Shown here one piece after another: positions 44,803-56,945 of a stretch of 64,000 nt of DNA (its first letter is position 1; each line of letters starts with the position of its first letter). The position numbers and the translations under genes were made by a program. The DNA comes from Isoetes taiwanensis (taxonomy: Eukaryota; Streptophyta; Lycopodiopsida; Isoetales; Isoetaceae), in assembly GCA_021234155.1 (NCBI GenBank), contig JAJEKV010000011.1, forward strand, positions 22,332,416-22,396,415. Direction: 5' to 3'. The notes below the pieces were generated by a model. It ran no database searches. It saw nothing but the letters and a program-made list of their open reading frames with translations, and was not told where the DNA came from.

Positions 44803-45441
44803 TCTATCACGGACACGTCAGCATGAGAGCGCCATTTTTCTTGACTTGTTTGTCTTATCTGATTCAAACTAAATCTTGATGAATTTTCACCAGGAATCGT
44901 GCAATTGAGTCGGATTTGTGACTGATTCCTTTGCTGGCTTTGTAGAGGCCAAGCAATATTCGAATTCTCCTTGATCTAAGCTCCATATGGATGGGAAATT
45001 TTTTGTAATTTTGAAGCAAGAACTGAGAATTACATGTGGTTTTCTTCAAGGCCCCTTTTCTGAGCTTTGGAATTATCTAATCTTCAAGCAAGTCTTCCCG
45101 GATCATCTGTTTGAACCAGAATACACTTTCACTCCTTGTTCAGAAGAATTCGAATGCGAAATTATTGATTCTTGGGTTCTTGAATTTATAGGAAAGAATA
45201 ACATTTTCCCTACAGCAATCTTTCAAGTCTTTTGTGGCTAGGATGATAAAAAGATCATGGTAAAGGTGTTCTCAGAATGCTGGTTTTGCTCTTTCTAGCT
45301 TTAATTTGGTTTTTCTCTCTTTCTTATTCTCAATTTCCTTTAATTAACCGCCTTATTCCTTGATTGTCTTGTTTATTTTCCTCCCTCTTTGATCCATGTA
45401 TTACCTTCCTTAGAACTCTGTTTTTCCCACTTCTTTCCTCA
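44803..45441 (+). other. LINE 5' leader
   Basis: Starts at the duplication and probably holds the internal promoter. An 84-codon frame (44987-45241, MDGKFFVILKQELRITCGFL) is open but unrecognised. Confidence 0.5.
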
Positions 45442-47292
45442 ATGGCTAACTTTACTGAAAATAAAAAAAAAAAATCAAATATCCCGAAAAACCTAAATGC
45501 CAACTCCCTCATTCTTCTGCACAAATTTATGCTTCTTGCTCCCGACCAGAGAAGCGATCTGCTAAATCAGTTAAGCTCCTTTCACTCCAATCCTTCGAAT
45601 GTGATTAAATTTGGGGATTTTGCTGATTTAAATTTTCTTTCAAAAGAGATGCATCGCATTTCCAGAGATGTTCCACACTGGGACAACTTATCTAAAGATC
45701 CAGCATTTGACAACTTCACCCCTATCTCGATGCAAATGGTGTGCCCATTCCTTATGGAGATCCAAGACCTACTCAGCAAGTTTACTCCAATCATGAACTT
45801 ACACAAGAATTCTACAACTTGCAATATCTGACCCGACCTGACCTTCAGCTGTTCAAAGGTATTCATTTAAACAGCTCCTCCATTGCTTCTAAAATTGAGT
45901 CTTTGTCATCTACTGCAGTTGTAATTTCTGTTGATAAAGTTGGGGTGAATGTACAACGACTTTGGGATCATCTTCTCAGATTAAATAAGGGAATTATTAT
46001 AAACTCTATTTACTGGCTTACAACTAAAGTTCTCAATAAGGGTGTCTTCTATAATACTGATAACAGCAATGATTTGGCTACAGGCATATCAACTCAAAAA
46101 TCAGAAGTGGCCAACAATGGAAAAGATAAATCTATTCTCAAGGGAAAAGCTCCAATCCAGCATCAACACTTTGATTTGCATCAAACCTTGAAGGGTATTA
46201 TGCTGGATTCTAAAAAGGTTGCAACAGAAAGGCATATAGGGATTAAAATCCTAGATAGTCCCAGAGAATCTTGCCAGTCAACACTTGGTTGCAAATCACA
46301 GATTTCAATCCCTGAGAATAAAGAAAATTCAAGGGATAAAGAAGAGCCATTAATTATAGAAGGCAAAAATTCTGATATTGATAATTCTGGAAAAGCTGAA
46401 TCTCAAAGCAAAATTCAATGTTCAAATAGCTTTGGAATCCTAGCTCAGCTAAATATTGACTCTGTTGCAGACAGTATTGAGACCCTAACCTCAGTTGATA
46501 TTTTGGACTCCACTTTGCCTATCTCCCCTCATTCTTTGACTCATAATCTTTCCCCACTCCATCCTCTTATAGACTTATCAAGTTCACTCTGCCATTCCTG
46601 CACAATCTGAAAATCCATGTTTCTTTGGTTCTATCTCCAGCCAAATAGCTCAACAGCTTGCAGAGTTGCATGTGGAAATTGATGGACAAGGTTTTCTTAG
46701 CAAAAATTTAGATCATCCCACAGATACAGATGGCAGTGACAATTTAACTCATGACAATGGGAATATTGGTAAGGAAATACAGTGTATTGGATCTGAGAAT
46801 TTGGAAGACAGAATTGAGACAAGAATAGGGCAGGAAAATAATGGAAACAAGCTTCTAGATGGGGAAAGCATTTTAAAAGCTAAGGAGTTAGCTGCAGTCA
46901 ACACAAACAAGGACATTTTCCAGGCAAGATCTCATCCCAATTGATAATAGTTTAATTGTATCAACTGCTGTTAATTGTGACACAAGCTCAAATCCAAGTC
47001 CTTGCTGTGGATCTAAATTTTGGAGCTGCTCTCACCAACCAAACCAGGTTATAATTCTGATAAAGAAAATGAGGTGGATAATAATACTTTAAATATTGTT
47101 AATAATGGATCCTGGGAAGATGACTCCTTTTTATTACTTCCTTCATCTTGTGCCTTATCTGCCAATCCTAAATCCAAAAAGGGGAAGACTAAAACTAAAG
47201 CTAAGATTAAGCATTCTAACAGAACACTTAATAATCTAGGAACCCCTGCTGACAATACCAGGAATAAGGCCAGAGAGAAATTTAAATCTTGA
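45442..47292 (+). pseudogene. LINE ORF1
   Basis: Start ATG chosen at 45442 (MANFTENKKKK). Frames change near 45735 (ISMQM to VPIPYGDPRPTQQ), near 46610 and after 46944, so at least three indels break it. The N-terminal third is helical. The middle (VNVQRLWDHLLRLNKG, IYWLTTKVLNKGVFYN) is globular. The long remainder is Asn/Ser/Asp-rich and low complexity. The end is basic (KSKKGKTKTKAKIKHSN). ORF1 proteins bind element RNA. Plant L1 ORF1 usually has a CCHC knuckle; none is visible here, and the basic tail may substitute. Confidence 0.7.
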
Positions 47293-47328
47293 TCTGCTTT
47301 TCCCTCATCCTATCTTCATTTCTTTCCA

Positions 47329-50300
47329 ATGAATTTAAGAGGGATAAAAGGTCCCCTAAAGAGAAGGAGGGCCATTTCACAGATTAGGGAATACAAAGCA
47401 GATATTATTCTGTTGCAAGAGTTGAGACTTCCCAATTTTGAATGCTCAAACTTGGCTGACTGGATTGGTCCAGGTCAGTCTTCCATTTGGATTGAAGCAA
47501 CAAATAATTCACGGGGACTTTGTATGATCTGGAGAAATCTTAATCATTCTACTCTGTATAACAGTCCTTGTAAAAGATGGCAGGCAGTGATTTTTAATTA
47601 TTCAAATTCTTACTTTGGAGTTGTGAACATCTATGCCCCAACCAATTCGAGAGATAGAGAGTTAATTTGGCCTCAAATTAATATCTGGCTTCAAAATCAC
47701 AATTCAGTTACTTGGATCCTTACTGGTGACTTCAATAACACCCCTTGCATTGATTTTAAATCTAATAATAATTTTAGTATGTCTGTCAAGGAGAGGAAAA
47801 ATTGGAAAAATCTGTTGGACTCACACTTGTTCAGCTTTATCCCCTCTTCTTCTGCCAAGTATACATGGTCAAACAAACAGGATGGCCACTCCAGAGTTTA
47901 TTGTGACTTGGATAGATTTTATGTTAAAAATTCTGATCTGCCTTTTTGGGACAATTGTATTGTTTTGAGTGATGAAAGCACCTCAATTTTTGATCATCAG
48001 CCACAGTTCCTTCAGACCAAGCATTCTTTGGGCATCAAGAAACAAGGTAATATTCCATTTAAGCTAAATTGCTCCATTTTGAGTAATGAGAAGTTCTGTG
48101 CTGAATTTAGTGTATTCTATAGCAATCTCCTGAGAGTTTATGATAATCATTCTATGAAAGCATTCTACTCTAATATAAAGGCAGCTAAATCTTGGATCAA
48201 AAATTGGTCCAAAACTCTACATGATCAAAAGAGAGATACAAAAAATAAGCTTTTGATAGCCATGAAGGAAGTCAGATCCAAATTGCAGATTGACCCTCTA
48301 AATTCTACTTTGCATTTAATTGAGGATGATCTTGAACATGACATTAAGAATATTGAGGAATATGAAGCCAAAGGGGCTGCCATGAAAAGCAAAATTAAAT
48401 TCCATAATTGCATGGATAATTGCAATTCAAAATTCTTTTTTAGAATTGCCAAGAATAGGCTGCTCAAGAAACAGATCTCTTGCATTCAAGATGATAGTGG
48501 CAATATTCTCAATGATCCAAAAGGCATCACTAATTATTTATTTTCCAAGTATTCCTCTATTTTCTCTAATCAGCAAAATATCAATTGGGATAATGCTGAG
48601 GCAAAGGAATTCTTGGATATTTTAAACTCTCTGCCTAATAATATTGTTGACCCTTTAGGTGATCAGATTTTAAGAATGCCTTCAGAAGAGGAGATCAAGC
48701 AAATTCTAAATAGCCTGGCTAAAGGAAAGAGTCCAGGCCCTGATGGCCTACCCCCAGAATTTTACATTAAGTTTTGGGATATTATAAAGCATGATCTGGT
48801 TCATATGATTAATGGCTTTTGGTTCTCCAACCATCTGCACCCTGCTTTATCCTCTGGATTCATCTCTTTTATTCCCAATGTTGGTAATCCCGAGACTTTC
48901 AGTGATTGGAGGCCTATATCTTTGACCAATACTACTTATAAGCTCTGTGCAAAAATCATAGCCAATAGAATCAAAAGTTTTCTTCAAAAAAATGTTAGCT
49001 TGCACCAATCAGCTTTCTTATCTAAGAGGACATGCATTGGGCTAGAATTTCAAATCAAAACTGTGTTCTATTGAAGCTTGATTTTTCTAAGGCCTTTGAT
49101 ACTGTGAGATGGGACTTTCTAATTCTTGCCCTTCAAAAGATTGGCCTTCCTACCAAATTAATAGATCTGATCATGGGGCTCAACTTAAGATCTCAGTCAT
49201 CAATTTTAATTAATGGTTCTCCAAGCACTTTCTTTTCTCTGAACAAAGGAGTTAGGCAGGGCTGTCCTTTAGCCCCCTACCTATTTATTATTGTAGCTGA
49301 AATGCTAACAAGGGTAATTCAACACCATCAGCAGGTTGGAAATATTGAAGGATTATGGCTTCCTGATAATGTAAACCAATTGTCTTTAATGCAATATGCT
49401 GATGATTCCTTCAGCTTCTTGAAGAATGACATTAATAACATTGAATTCTTCTTGAATACCATTAAGGGATTTAGTGTTGCCTCTGGGATCTATCTCAATC
49501 AGCAAAAATGCATCATTCTTGGAGAGTCTAATCGATCTGATATCTTTGGTATTAAATGCTTTAACTTTAGTCATCGTACTACTCTACTTGGTATGCCCAT
49601 CTCTTTGGATACATCTGTTAAGAATCTCTGGTCTCCCATTGTCTCCAAGATTAGGAGAAAGCTCAATAACTATGGCAGTTGTCTATCTTTAGCTGGTAGA
49701 ACTATCATTGCTAACTCTGTTCTATCTAGTTCTCATATATATATTTTTCTTCTACTCTTTTGGCTCCAAAATATATCTATCAGCAGATTGAGAAAATAGT
49801 AAGGAATTATATTTGGGGAAAAAACACATGGTTAATTGGAATTATGTTACTCAGAAAAAAAATAAAGGAGGGCTTGGCTGTAAAAACTTACTTCTTCAAG
49901 GTTATGCAATCAGGGCAATCCATCTACTTCCTTTATCAAGTATTGGCTTCAAAATAGTACATTTGAAGGGCACCCCTCTGTCAATCATCATCTGCCCCAT
50001 TCTGCCTTCTTTGAGATCAAACCTGTCCCCAACACCTCTCCTTTAGTGAGAAATTTAATTATTTCATGGAACATGGTCTCTAAAGCTTACCATTATGATC
50101 CAATTCATGATTCTTATCATAACACTAGTATTTTCTGGAATCCTAATTTGGCTACTCGAGATCAAAGGCCTTTAGCTCTGAAACATCCCAGAATTTATAG
50201 AAAATGGTTGCAAAAAGGTATTTCTTGCTTAGGGGATATATGGCAGGATAATAAATGGATCTCCTGGACTAGATTTAAATCCATAATTGGTGGTACTTCT

Positions 50301-51068
50301 TCTGACAGAATCTTTTTTGATCATATTATGAGATCTGTGAGAAATATTAAGATTGATCCTAATTCAACATGTAATATTCATTGGTCTTGTGGAGGTAAGA
50401 AGATCTACAAAGTCTTCAATATCTATGCCTATCTAACTCGAGACTTTCCCAAATCTAAAGCTGCCAAGTATTGGAGTATTAACCCTGATATTGAATCTGT
50501 GCTATTTAAAAATATTTGGACAAATTACTGCCAGCCAAAGATTGCTTTTTTCACTTGGCTATTAGCTAATAAAAGTATTCCTTGTTTGGAACTTGTCCAC
50601 AGAATCTATTCGAGCTCAGACCATGTTATTTCACAACTTTGTCCTCTTGGTTGTAATTCCATTGAAAATGCCCAGCATATTTTTACATGTCAAAAATTAG
50701 ATATTCTTTGGATTTGGATATTAAGCAATTTTGGCATTTCTAAGCCCAGGAGTATTATTGATTTTATTTCCAATAATGAGCCATTTAGAAATTCAATCTG
50801 TTACATTATTTTATGGAATATTTGGAAACATAGAAACAGGAGCCTCCATGGTGGTCATCAAATTTCTATTGCTTGGATTAAATTTCAAATTATTTATGAC
50901 ATTGAAATGATGGCTACTGCTCACGAAAACAAATATGCTAAAAAATATGACAACAAATGGAATTTGCTTGGAAACTTTGCTGGTCCTTTTAATAGTTTTA
51001 AACTTCATTGTCATGATTCTGGTTCTAATTCTGATTTTTCTGTTGCTAGATTACTTCTAGAATTGTAA
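47329..51068 (+). pseudogene. LINE ORF2: APE endonuclease, reverse transcriptase, zinc-binding end
   Basis: Endonuclease in the first 230 residues: MNLRGI (normally WNxRG), LLQELRL with the catalytic Glu, NIYAPTNSRDR, LTGDFNNT, and SDESTSIFDHQP in place of the SDHxP end. RT: KSPGPDGLPPEFY, WRPISLTNTTYK, then after a frameshift at about 49040-49074 LLKLDFSKAFDTVRW, GVRQGCPLAPYLF and the catalytic QYADDSF. Further frame changes near 49780-49830 and 49960-50046. The last frame (50046-51068) carries FNIYAYLTRDFP, FFTWLLANKSIPCLELV and a C-x3-C-x8-H-x3-C zinc-binding motif. ORF2 nicks the target and copies the RNA there. The first 581 codons are open. Confidence 0.92.
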
Positions 51069-51111
51069 ATTCAAGCTTGATCTTCAGTATGATAGGGCAG
51101 AAGAGGACATA

Positions 51112-51519
51112 ATGATAAAATTGGAAAAGAACAGGGCTGATACATTTCAGTTTAATCATGACTACAGTTTCTGGACTGGCACCGTGAAAGGGCAACTAAT
51201 AGATAGGCTAAGTGAAGTTCCAGCAAGGGAAATACTATGGGCAGAAGAATTCTGTAAAGGCACTCACTTAATGACAGCACTATTCTGGTTCATTCACAGA
51301 TATGGAAGGGAGATGACTGATTCCCAATTTGAACTCTACAAAGAGAGTTATTACTATCATAGGGGAAGAGCAGACTGCTTTGGGACTTTGATCCATCTAA
51401 TGGCCACTTGCAACTCTGTTAGGCTTCTTGAGCTGGTTGACTGGGGGAGCAACCAAATCCCCATTTATCAGCCTCTCATCCGAGATCATTTCCATTTCTT
51501 GAATACTTATAATTTCTGA
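51112..51519 (+). CDS. Unidentified ORF at the LINE 3' end (ORF3)
   Basis: A 135-codon frame starting 43 bp after the ORF2 stop and in a different frame. The frame is open from 51061, overlapping the last bases of ORF2. The predicted protein is acidic/aromatic (FQFNHDYSFWTGTVKGQL, WAEEFCKGTHLMTALFWFIH, YKESYYYHRGRADCFGTLIH) and not low complexity. It is not the RNase H seen in some plant LINEs. It could be a third LINE gene or an exon carried from elsewhere. The function is unknown. Confidence 0.5.
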   Translation: MIKLEKNRADTFQFNHDYSFWTGTVKGQLIDRLSEVPAREILWAEEFCKGTHLMTALFWFIHRYGREMTDSQFELYKESYYYHRGRADCFGTLIHLMATCNSVRLLELVDWGSNQIPIYQPLIRDHFHFLNTYNF

Positions 51520-51799
51520 GTTTTCTTTGCTTTTACCAGGTATAAGGGATCCAATCTTCTATTTCTGCACAGAGACTCAACCGCTTGGGGTTTCAGGATT
51601 TCTTCTTGGACAAATCTCATCGGATCAAAATATATTGATCTATATTATTTTGCTCATATTCTGCTATTTTAAGCTACTCTTAAATCCTTATTAGCTTAAA
51701 TTCTATGGCTTATCACTTTGGATATGCCTTTGACACTATGTAATTGTTTTTTATAATTAATGACTAAAAAGCTTCTTTAAAAAAAAAAAAAAAAAAAAA

Positions 51800-51813
51800 C
51801 ACATCATTCTTGT
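51800..51813. repeat. LINE target-site duplication, right
   Basis: CACATCATTCTTGT immediately after the poly(A) tail, identical to 44789-44802. Confidence 0.95.
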
Positions 51814-52218
51814 CAACTCATCCGAGTTAACGTCAGTCTTGTTTACTATTTTCTCTTGTTTGCACATAGGTTCATGTCATCCTGCATTATCTCTCGACAA
51901 TCTTTAGAAGGGCGCTCTTGGGATCAAAAAGTTGGAGCCCCTATGATAATTCCAGACTTTCTTTCATGCTCTCAAATGAATCAAGTTCCTTTTGTATTGG
52001 ACCGAACTTCTTAGGCTCCTCTGGTGGCTCCAAGGGCGGCTTTAGCTTCTGCTTTGGTTTCTTCAGCACTCTCTTCTCTATATATTTCATTCTATAAGCA
52101 TGGAAGTACTATAATAAGTGTCATACATGGTCTTGTACTCTTTAGCAGGTCATGTTTTCCTTATACACTGTATCAGTCCCCAGGGTATACAACTATTGAC
52201 TGGTCTTGCCCCCACTCT
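51814..52218. repeat. Dispersed repeat copy 2, right part, and flank
   Basis: The first about 50 bases (CAACTCATCCGAGTTAACG ... CTATTTTCTCTTG) continue the repeat interrupted by the LINE and match 14797-14935. After about 51870 no similarity is evident and there is no gene. Confidence 0.5.
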
Positions 52219-53075
52219 TTTTTTTTTTTTTTTTTTTTTTTTTGAAGAACGTGTTTTACTTCATATTATACACTCAAAATATTACAAAGTACTTCCAGAA
52301 GTAAGAAATGTCCCTGAAGCATCAATCACTTTTAGATGATCACTCCATATTGGAATTTTAATACGATCAGGCCAATTGGAGATCTGAAAGCAATTATACA
52401 ACTTCTTACGAATTTCTTGAAGCACCACCTGAGAAGAAATACGCTTATCATAAAAGACCTTTCTTCGCCTTCGCTTCCATACACTCCATATTAGCCAAGA
52501 CTTTGCCATGTGAAATGCAATCCTTTTAGAAGCAGTCCACTGATTTGGATAAATACCCAAAAGAAAGTGCTGGCTATCCAAAGATACTCCAAAAAGAGAA
52601 TGCAGCCAGGACCTAAGACTACTCAGCTCTGCACACAAATATAAACAGTGCTCCAATGTTTCAATGCACCGCTCACACATTGGGCAAAGTGGGCTTACTC
52701 CCAGCTTAAAGCGATGAACCATCTCATTAACTCTCAAAGAGCGATGAATCACCTGCCAAATAGAATATTTACCTTTGGAGGATTATATTTAGACCAAACA
52801 AGGTTCCAGATGGATTGCCATTGAGAAGGCAAAGTCTGTAAGTGCCATTTTCGAGAAGGTGATAAAGTATTTGAGGAGGTAAGCAATCTATAGCATGAAC
52901 TTACTAGCTTCTTGCCTTCTTTAATACCTTGAACAAAGTTCCAGCATCTCTTGTTACCCACCTTCTTAATTAGAGGAAGAGCACTTGCTACATAAGCCCA
53001 TATACTGATATCTTTATCCAACAACCCATATGTCTCCTGAAACCATTGCCAAGGAATAGAATAGAATAGAATATG
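52219..53075 (-). mobile_element. 5'-truncated LINE, zinc-binding end of ORF2
   Basis: The minus strand ends in a poly(A) tail (T run 52219-52243). It reads ISIWAYVASALPLIKKVGN and WHLQTLPSQWQSIWNLVW, then (frame 52752-52282) MIHRSLRVNEMVHRFKLG, CPMCERCIETLEHCLYLC and WSVWKRRRRKVFYDKR. CPMC...H...C is the RT-associated zinc-binding motif of plant LINEs. A GAATA repeat lies at the upstream end near 53055-53075. I find no target-site duplication. Confidence 0.85.
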
Positions 53076-53731
53076 ATAGCAATGTCAATACCAAAATACC
53101 ACTGTTCAATAGAAATAATACCTGCTCTCCTCCACCTCGCTTGGGAATGCGCATGCAACTTTGGATATGGCGGAGTTGGTGCCAACTCGCTATTGAGGAG
53201 AGGTGGATTGGTGGCATTCTCTATGTCTATTGCACTCTCTATCTTTTCGTCTCTTTTGCATCATTATCGATGAGCTATGTCGCCTCATCGACTTTGACAC
53301 CGATATCAAATGTGATATTCTTCATTTCTGATGAGACTCTCCTCCAAAAACAAGTTCTTAAGATGTCCATCATCTGACTCATTGTTAGATGATGATGGTG
53401 GGCTATATGCTAGATCATGGCGCTGCTAGATGCTTTTGTCTTCTTTTTCTTCTTCATCGGCACCTCTGTTTGCATTGCTTTTCCTTTTCGCTTCTTCTCG
53501 TCTTGCAACCTCTCCTTCTCTGCCTTATTCCTCTCTTTTGCCTCAGGCATCAACCTCCTCGCATCGTTTCTGAGATGTCTTGCCCTTCTCTCTACTTTCG
53601 TGCTTTCTAATTGGTCGCCCTATCAAACAAACAGTAGATCGCATCTCTGGTGCCCATAAAGTGGCTTGCATGCTGGAGCAAAGCAAAAAATAAGAACGAG
53701 AACCATAAAATTTTCAGGTCAAGGTTTTTTT
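53076..53731. other. Spacer between two LINE ends
   Basis: Open frames of 73-80 codons, rich in Phe, Ser and Cys, lie around 53389-53659 on the plus strand but look like pyrimidine-rich non-coding DNA. No gene recognised. Confidence 0.4.
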
Positions 53732-54040
53732 TTGAAAGATGTCAAATTTTGTTCAATATCCCAAGAAAGTACATATGTAGTTGCAAAGGTAGGAATAAAA
53801 TCTCAGCAGACAAATATAATCCACTGAGTGGAGCAATCCCCTTATGCAAGAGATAATATACCAAAAAATTCCTCAAAAATCATCTTCTTAAGAGCAGGCT
53901 ACAAACATAGGTATCTTTACCAATCTATCTTGTGCTTCATGAAGAACTTGGTTAGCGGTAATTCTTAAGCTCTTGAAGATACACCACTGCCGCCTTTTTC
54001 CAAATAGACCACACCAACCAACCTGATGCTAAAGTCGAGC
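53732..54040 (-). mobile_element. LINE 3'-end relic
   Basis: The minus strand reads WCGLFGKRRQWCIF and ITANQVLHEAQDRLVKIP, which aligns with WSVWKRRRRKVFY and ISSQVVLQEIRKKL of the neighbouring LINE end. A short T run at 53732-53739 is the remaining tail. Only about 300 bp of a more diverged copy. Confidence 0.6.
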
Positions 54041-54874
54041 ATTAATTAAGCGTAGAATTTCCAATAGCCACAGTTTTTTCCCAATGGCCATATAAATGTA
54101 GATCAAAGTTTACACGCATTAATGGTAAGCCCAATTAATATTAGAGTTGTCCAGGAGACTATTTCAGGTTTATGGACTAGAATTGGTCTTGCATATCCCC
54201 TGCTACTTAAACCCATGTATCTAATAGAAGAAATTTCAATGTTACAATATAATACCATCTTTTGAATCTTAACATGATTCTTAATGACTTGTGAGGATTT
54301 CATGATTAATGGAATCGCTCATATCCTTTGGTCATTGTTCAAACTTTAAAGAAATTAGTTTTTCCATCAGTCGAGAACTGAGTTTTTTATTTTCCTATCA
54401 TAAAGGGATTCAAACCTTGCTAAAATTGAGAGTAATTTTTGTTTTATAATAAAATACATTGAGTTGCATGTTCCTGTATTTGGCGGCTATCATTTGATAC
54501 CAATTGAAGTCAACTCCATTTTGCTAAAAAAAAGCTGCTCGAGGTTGGGGAATATTTCTCTCTTTCCATTACAAATTCTGGCTTATTTCTTGTGGTTATA
54601 AGTTGTTAACTATAAAGGCCTTAGTATAATGATTTTTTTGAGGTGTTCATAAGCTATGTTAATGTCAATATTAGCTAAAGAATTTCATATACAGAACTAA
54701 GATAAAACATATATGTTACAACGCTATAATAAAGCCCATCTATAAGCCTCACGAGGGTAACGAATGATGCATTCTACTTATATATCTACATATGAGGTAC
54801 TTATCAAGTCAAATATAGTGTAGCTAGTATATAACCATATATTTTCTAGTGTTAATCAAGATCTACAGTATTCA
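54041..54874. other. Gene-free AT-rich stretch
   Basis: No ORF with recognisable content and no repeat structure noticed. Confidence 0.4.
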
Positions 54875-55115
54875 CCTAAGGTTTTAGAATATGAAATACA
54901 GAGGCTTGAACCTCTACCAAAATAACTCAACGTCCTAATAAGACTACTTTGACGAATATAATCAGTGAGCTAACGTGATTATTTATTACCTTAAAACTAT
55001 TTTTCTTATAACAACCCATTCAATTTTTTTAGTGATATGGTCTATGGTTTCAAGTATTGTCATTTTTACATCCATATTAAATCCCCATGGAACCCCTGTT
55101 ATTGTGCTACATATT
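54875..55115 (-). repeat. Dispersed repeat with tRNA-like promoter boxes, copy 2
   Basis: Collinear with 20865-21090 over about 230 bp: TTTTAGAATA, GAACCTCTACCAAAATAA, CCTAATAAGACTA, GTGAGCTAA, ACAACCCATTCAAT, GGAACCCC, TGCTACATATT. On the minus strand TTAGCTCACTGATTAT and GGTAGAGGTTCAAGCC are A- and B-box-like. Confidence 0.7.
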
Positions 55116-56134
55116 GTTGTTGCTAGAAAGTGTTGTAATTTAGGTATGCCAAGAGTACACATAGTTCATCATTCATGATAAATCATATTTCTTATGTATG
55201 CAAGCCTTTGTTAGCAATATATATTCCCAATTTCATGCTAAAATAACATATTATATGCAAGATATGAATAAAATAAGCATGGACGAGATATGGTCATCAA
55301 TCAGACAAATTGAATATATGGTAAAATATTTCTAATTATTATCTCTAGCCCTATCTGTCATTGTGTTGTCATTTATGCGAAGGTACACTGACCTTTTACC
55401 TACTGTAGCATAATTTTTTAAAGGAAGAGTTGAAATCCACATAGGTCCCGTTTGTTTGTGGTTCAACAATATACTTTAACTATGCAATCCCATATAACGA
55501 ACTAATTTTATCAAATGCGACATATATTCTAAATTTGAGATCCAATGGATTAAGACGAGGATGTTCTTGATTTTTAAATAGTCAATGGATATATAGCAAT
55601 ATATCTTTATTTCTTATAATTATGCCTTTTATATTTTTCTTCATTCTTTTTGCATTGCTTTCATGGCTTGAGATGATTTGGAAATATGAATTATGAAAGT
55701 CCCAACTCAAAGCCTAGATGCAAAATCTATAGAAGACATCATCTAACAAATAACTCGTTATCAATGCTCGAAACTTGAATCTAAACTGCAAGATCATGAA
55801 CATTAAATATTTTTACTCATTAGAGTAACGGATGAGCTACCTATGTCTCAAAATTGAAACTAAGATCGATTAACATGAGGAAGTTCTTTATTTTAATCTA
55901 TCGTGGACCAATAATGGTCGCAACAGTAGTGGACTTTCTTGACTTCTTGAGAACAAATGCTATGTTCTTTTTGCATGCTTGTTTTTGCATTAGTCTCATA
56001 TCATTGTTAGCTTTTATAATATGAATTTTTAGCGGGCAACCTTGAACATTTTTTCTTCAATAGACTAAATTAAAAATCACTTGCACTAGAAATTAGAAAA
56101 AACCTAGAACTTCCAAATGAAGGCCAATGAATAT
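55116..56134. other. Gene-free stretch
   Basis: AT-rich; no coding signal or clear repeat. Confidence 0.4.
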
Positions 56135-56945
56135 TTTTTATGGATGAACCAACTTGTCTATCCTGCTGGAAAGACAAGCAAGCTCAGTGGTTCTCACACT
56201 GGGGTGTGCAGGCAAACAGATGCGTCCAGGTCAGGACAAAGAAAGATCGCGAGGCACTTAAACTGTACCTAGATGCTACTTTCCTTCGCAAGCTCTGGGA
56301 TGCAGAGGCTCTGATGCACGTTAAGCTGGCACACTATCAGTAGCAAGTTAATTCTAGGCTCACAAGAGGCCCACACCAGTACTTGTACACCCAGCTGCCC
56401 ATGAAGAAGCACAGACTTATAGCTTCCATTCGCACGGGGGCACATCGCCTCCGCATTGAAACGTGGCGCTGGGCTCTGAAGCACGAGAGCAAAGGCTTTG
56501 CCCGGTGTTGCCACCGTATGCGATTGAGGATGAATGTCATGCCCTCCGTGATCTACCCAAAGATTTACCCATATCCGGAGAGCGATATGTTCGACATTAG
56601 TGCCCGCCACCGCTATGCGTAAGTTATTGACTACTACGTCGGTGGGTTTGTTGGGGTCATACCTCCGTGAGGTTATGGATGCACGGACTGCTTGTGTCCT
56701 ACGGAACGGTATTGAACTGTCCTATGCAATTGTACAGTGTGCCAGCATGCTTATTACTGCTAAGGTTTTTCCCTCGAAAACCCTTCGGGGCGGGGGTTTT
56801 GTAATCATGTCAGTAATACGCTTGCTGCTCTCTTTTTGTTTGGGTCCCATAGGCCAATTGGTCTCCGTGGACGCTAAAAACCTATTCTATTCTATTCTAT
56901 TCTATTCTATTCTATTCTATTCTATTCTATTCTATGTTGCTACAG
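56135..56945 (+). mobile_element. Non-LTR retrotransposon 3' part with (TATTC)n tail
   Basis: 56140-56343 reads FSHWGVQANRCVQ and ALMHVKLAHYQ. 56383-56622 reads LPMKKHRLIASIRTGAHRLRIETWRW, a block found near the C-terminus of many non-LTR ORF2 proteins just before their last zinc motif. The 3' untranslated part carries GGGTCCCATAGGCCAATTGG and ends in about ten TATTC units (56882-56934) instead of poly(A). Stops interrupt the coding part. This is a different family from the 44.8-kb LINE. Confidence 0.65.
56882..56934. repeat. (TATTC)n microsatellite
   Basis: About ten uninterrupted pentamers forming the 3' tail of the non-LTR element. A shorter version ends the related tail at 57500-57520. 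Confidence 0.9.

Larger units (their letters stand above)
44803..51799 (+). mobile_element. Nearly full-length LINE (non-LTR retrotransposon)
   Basis: 6997 bp between perfect 14-bp duplications, with a poly(A) tail (about 51778-51799). It has a roughly 640-bp leader, ORF1, ORF2 (APE endonuclease, RT, zinc-binding C-terminus) and an additional ORF at the 3' end. This layout is that of plant L1-like elements. It carries a handful of frameshifts and is probably dead, but the intact duplication and long open frames indicate a fairly recent insertion. Confidence 0.95.
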
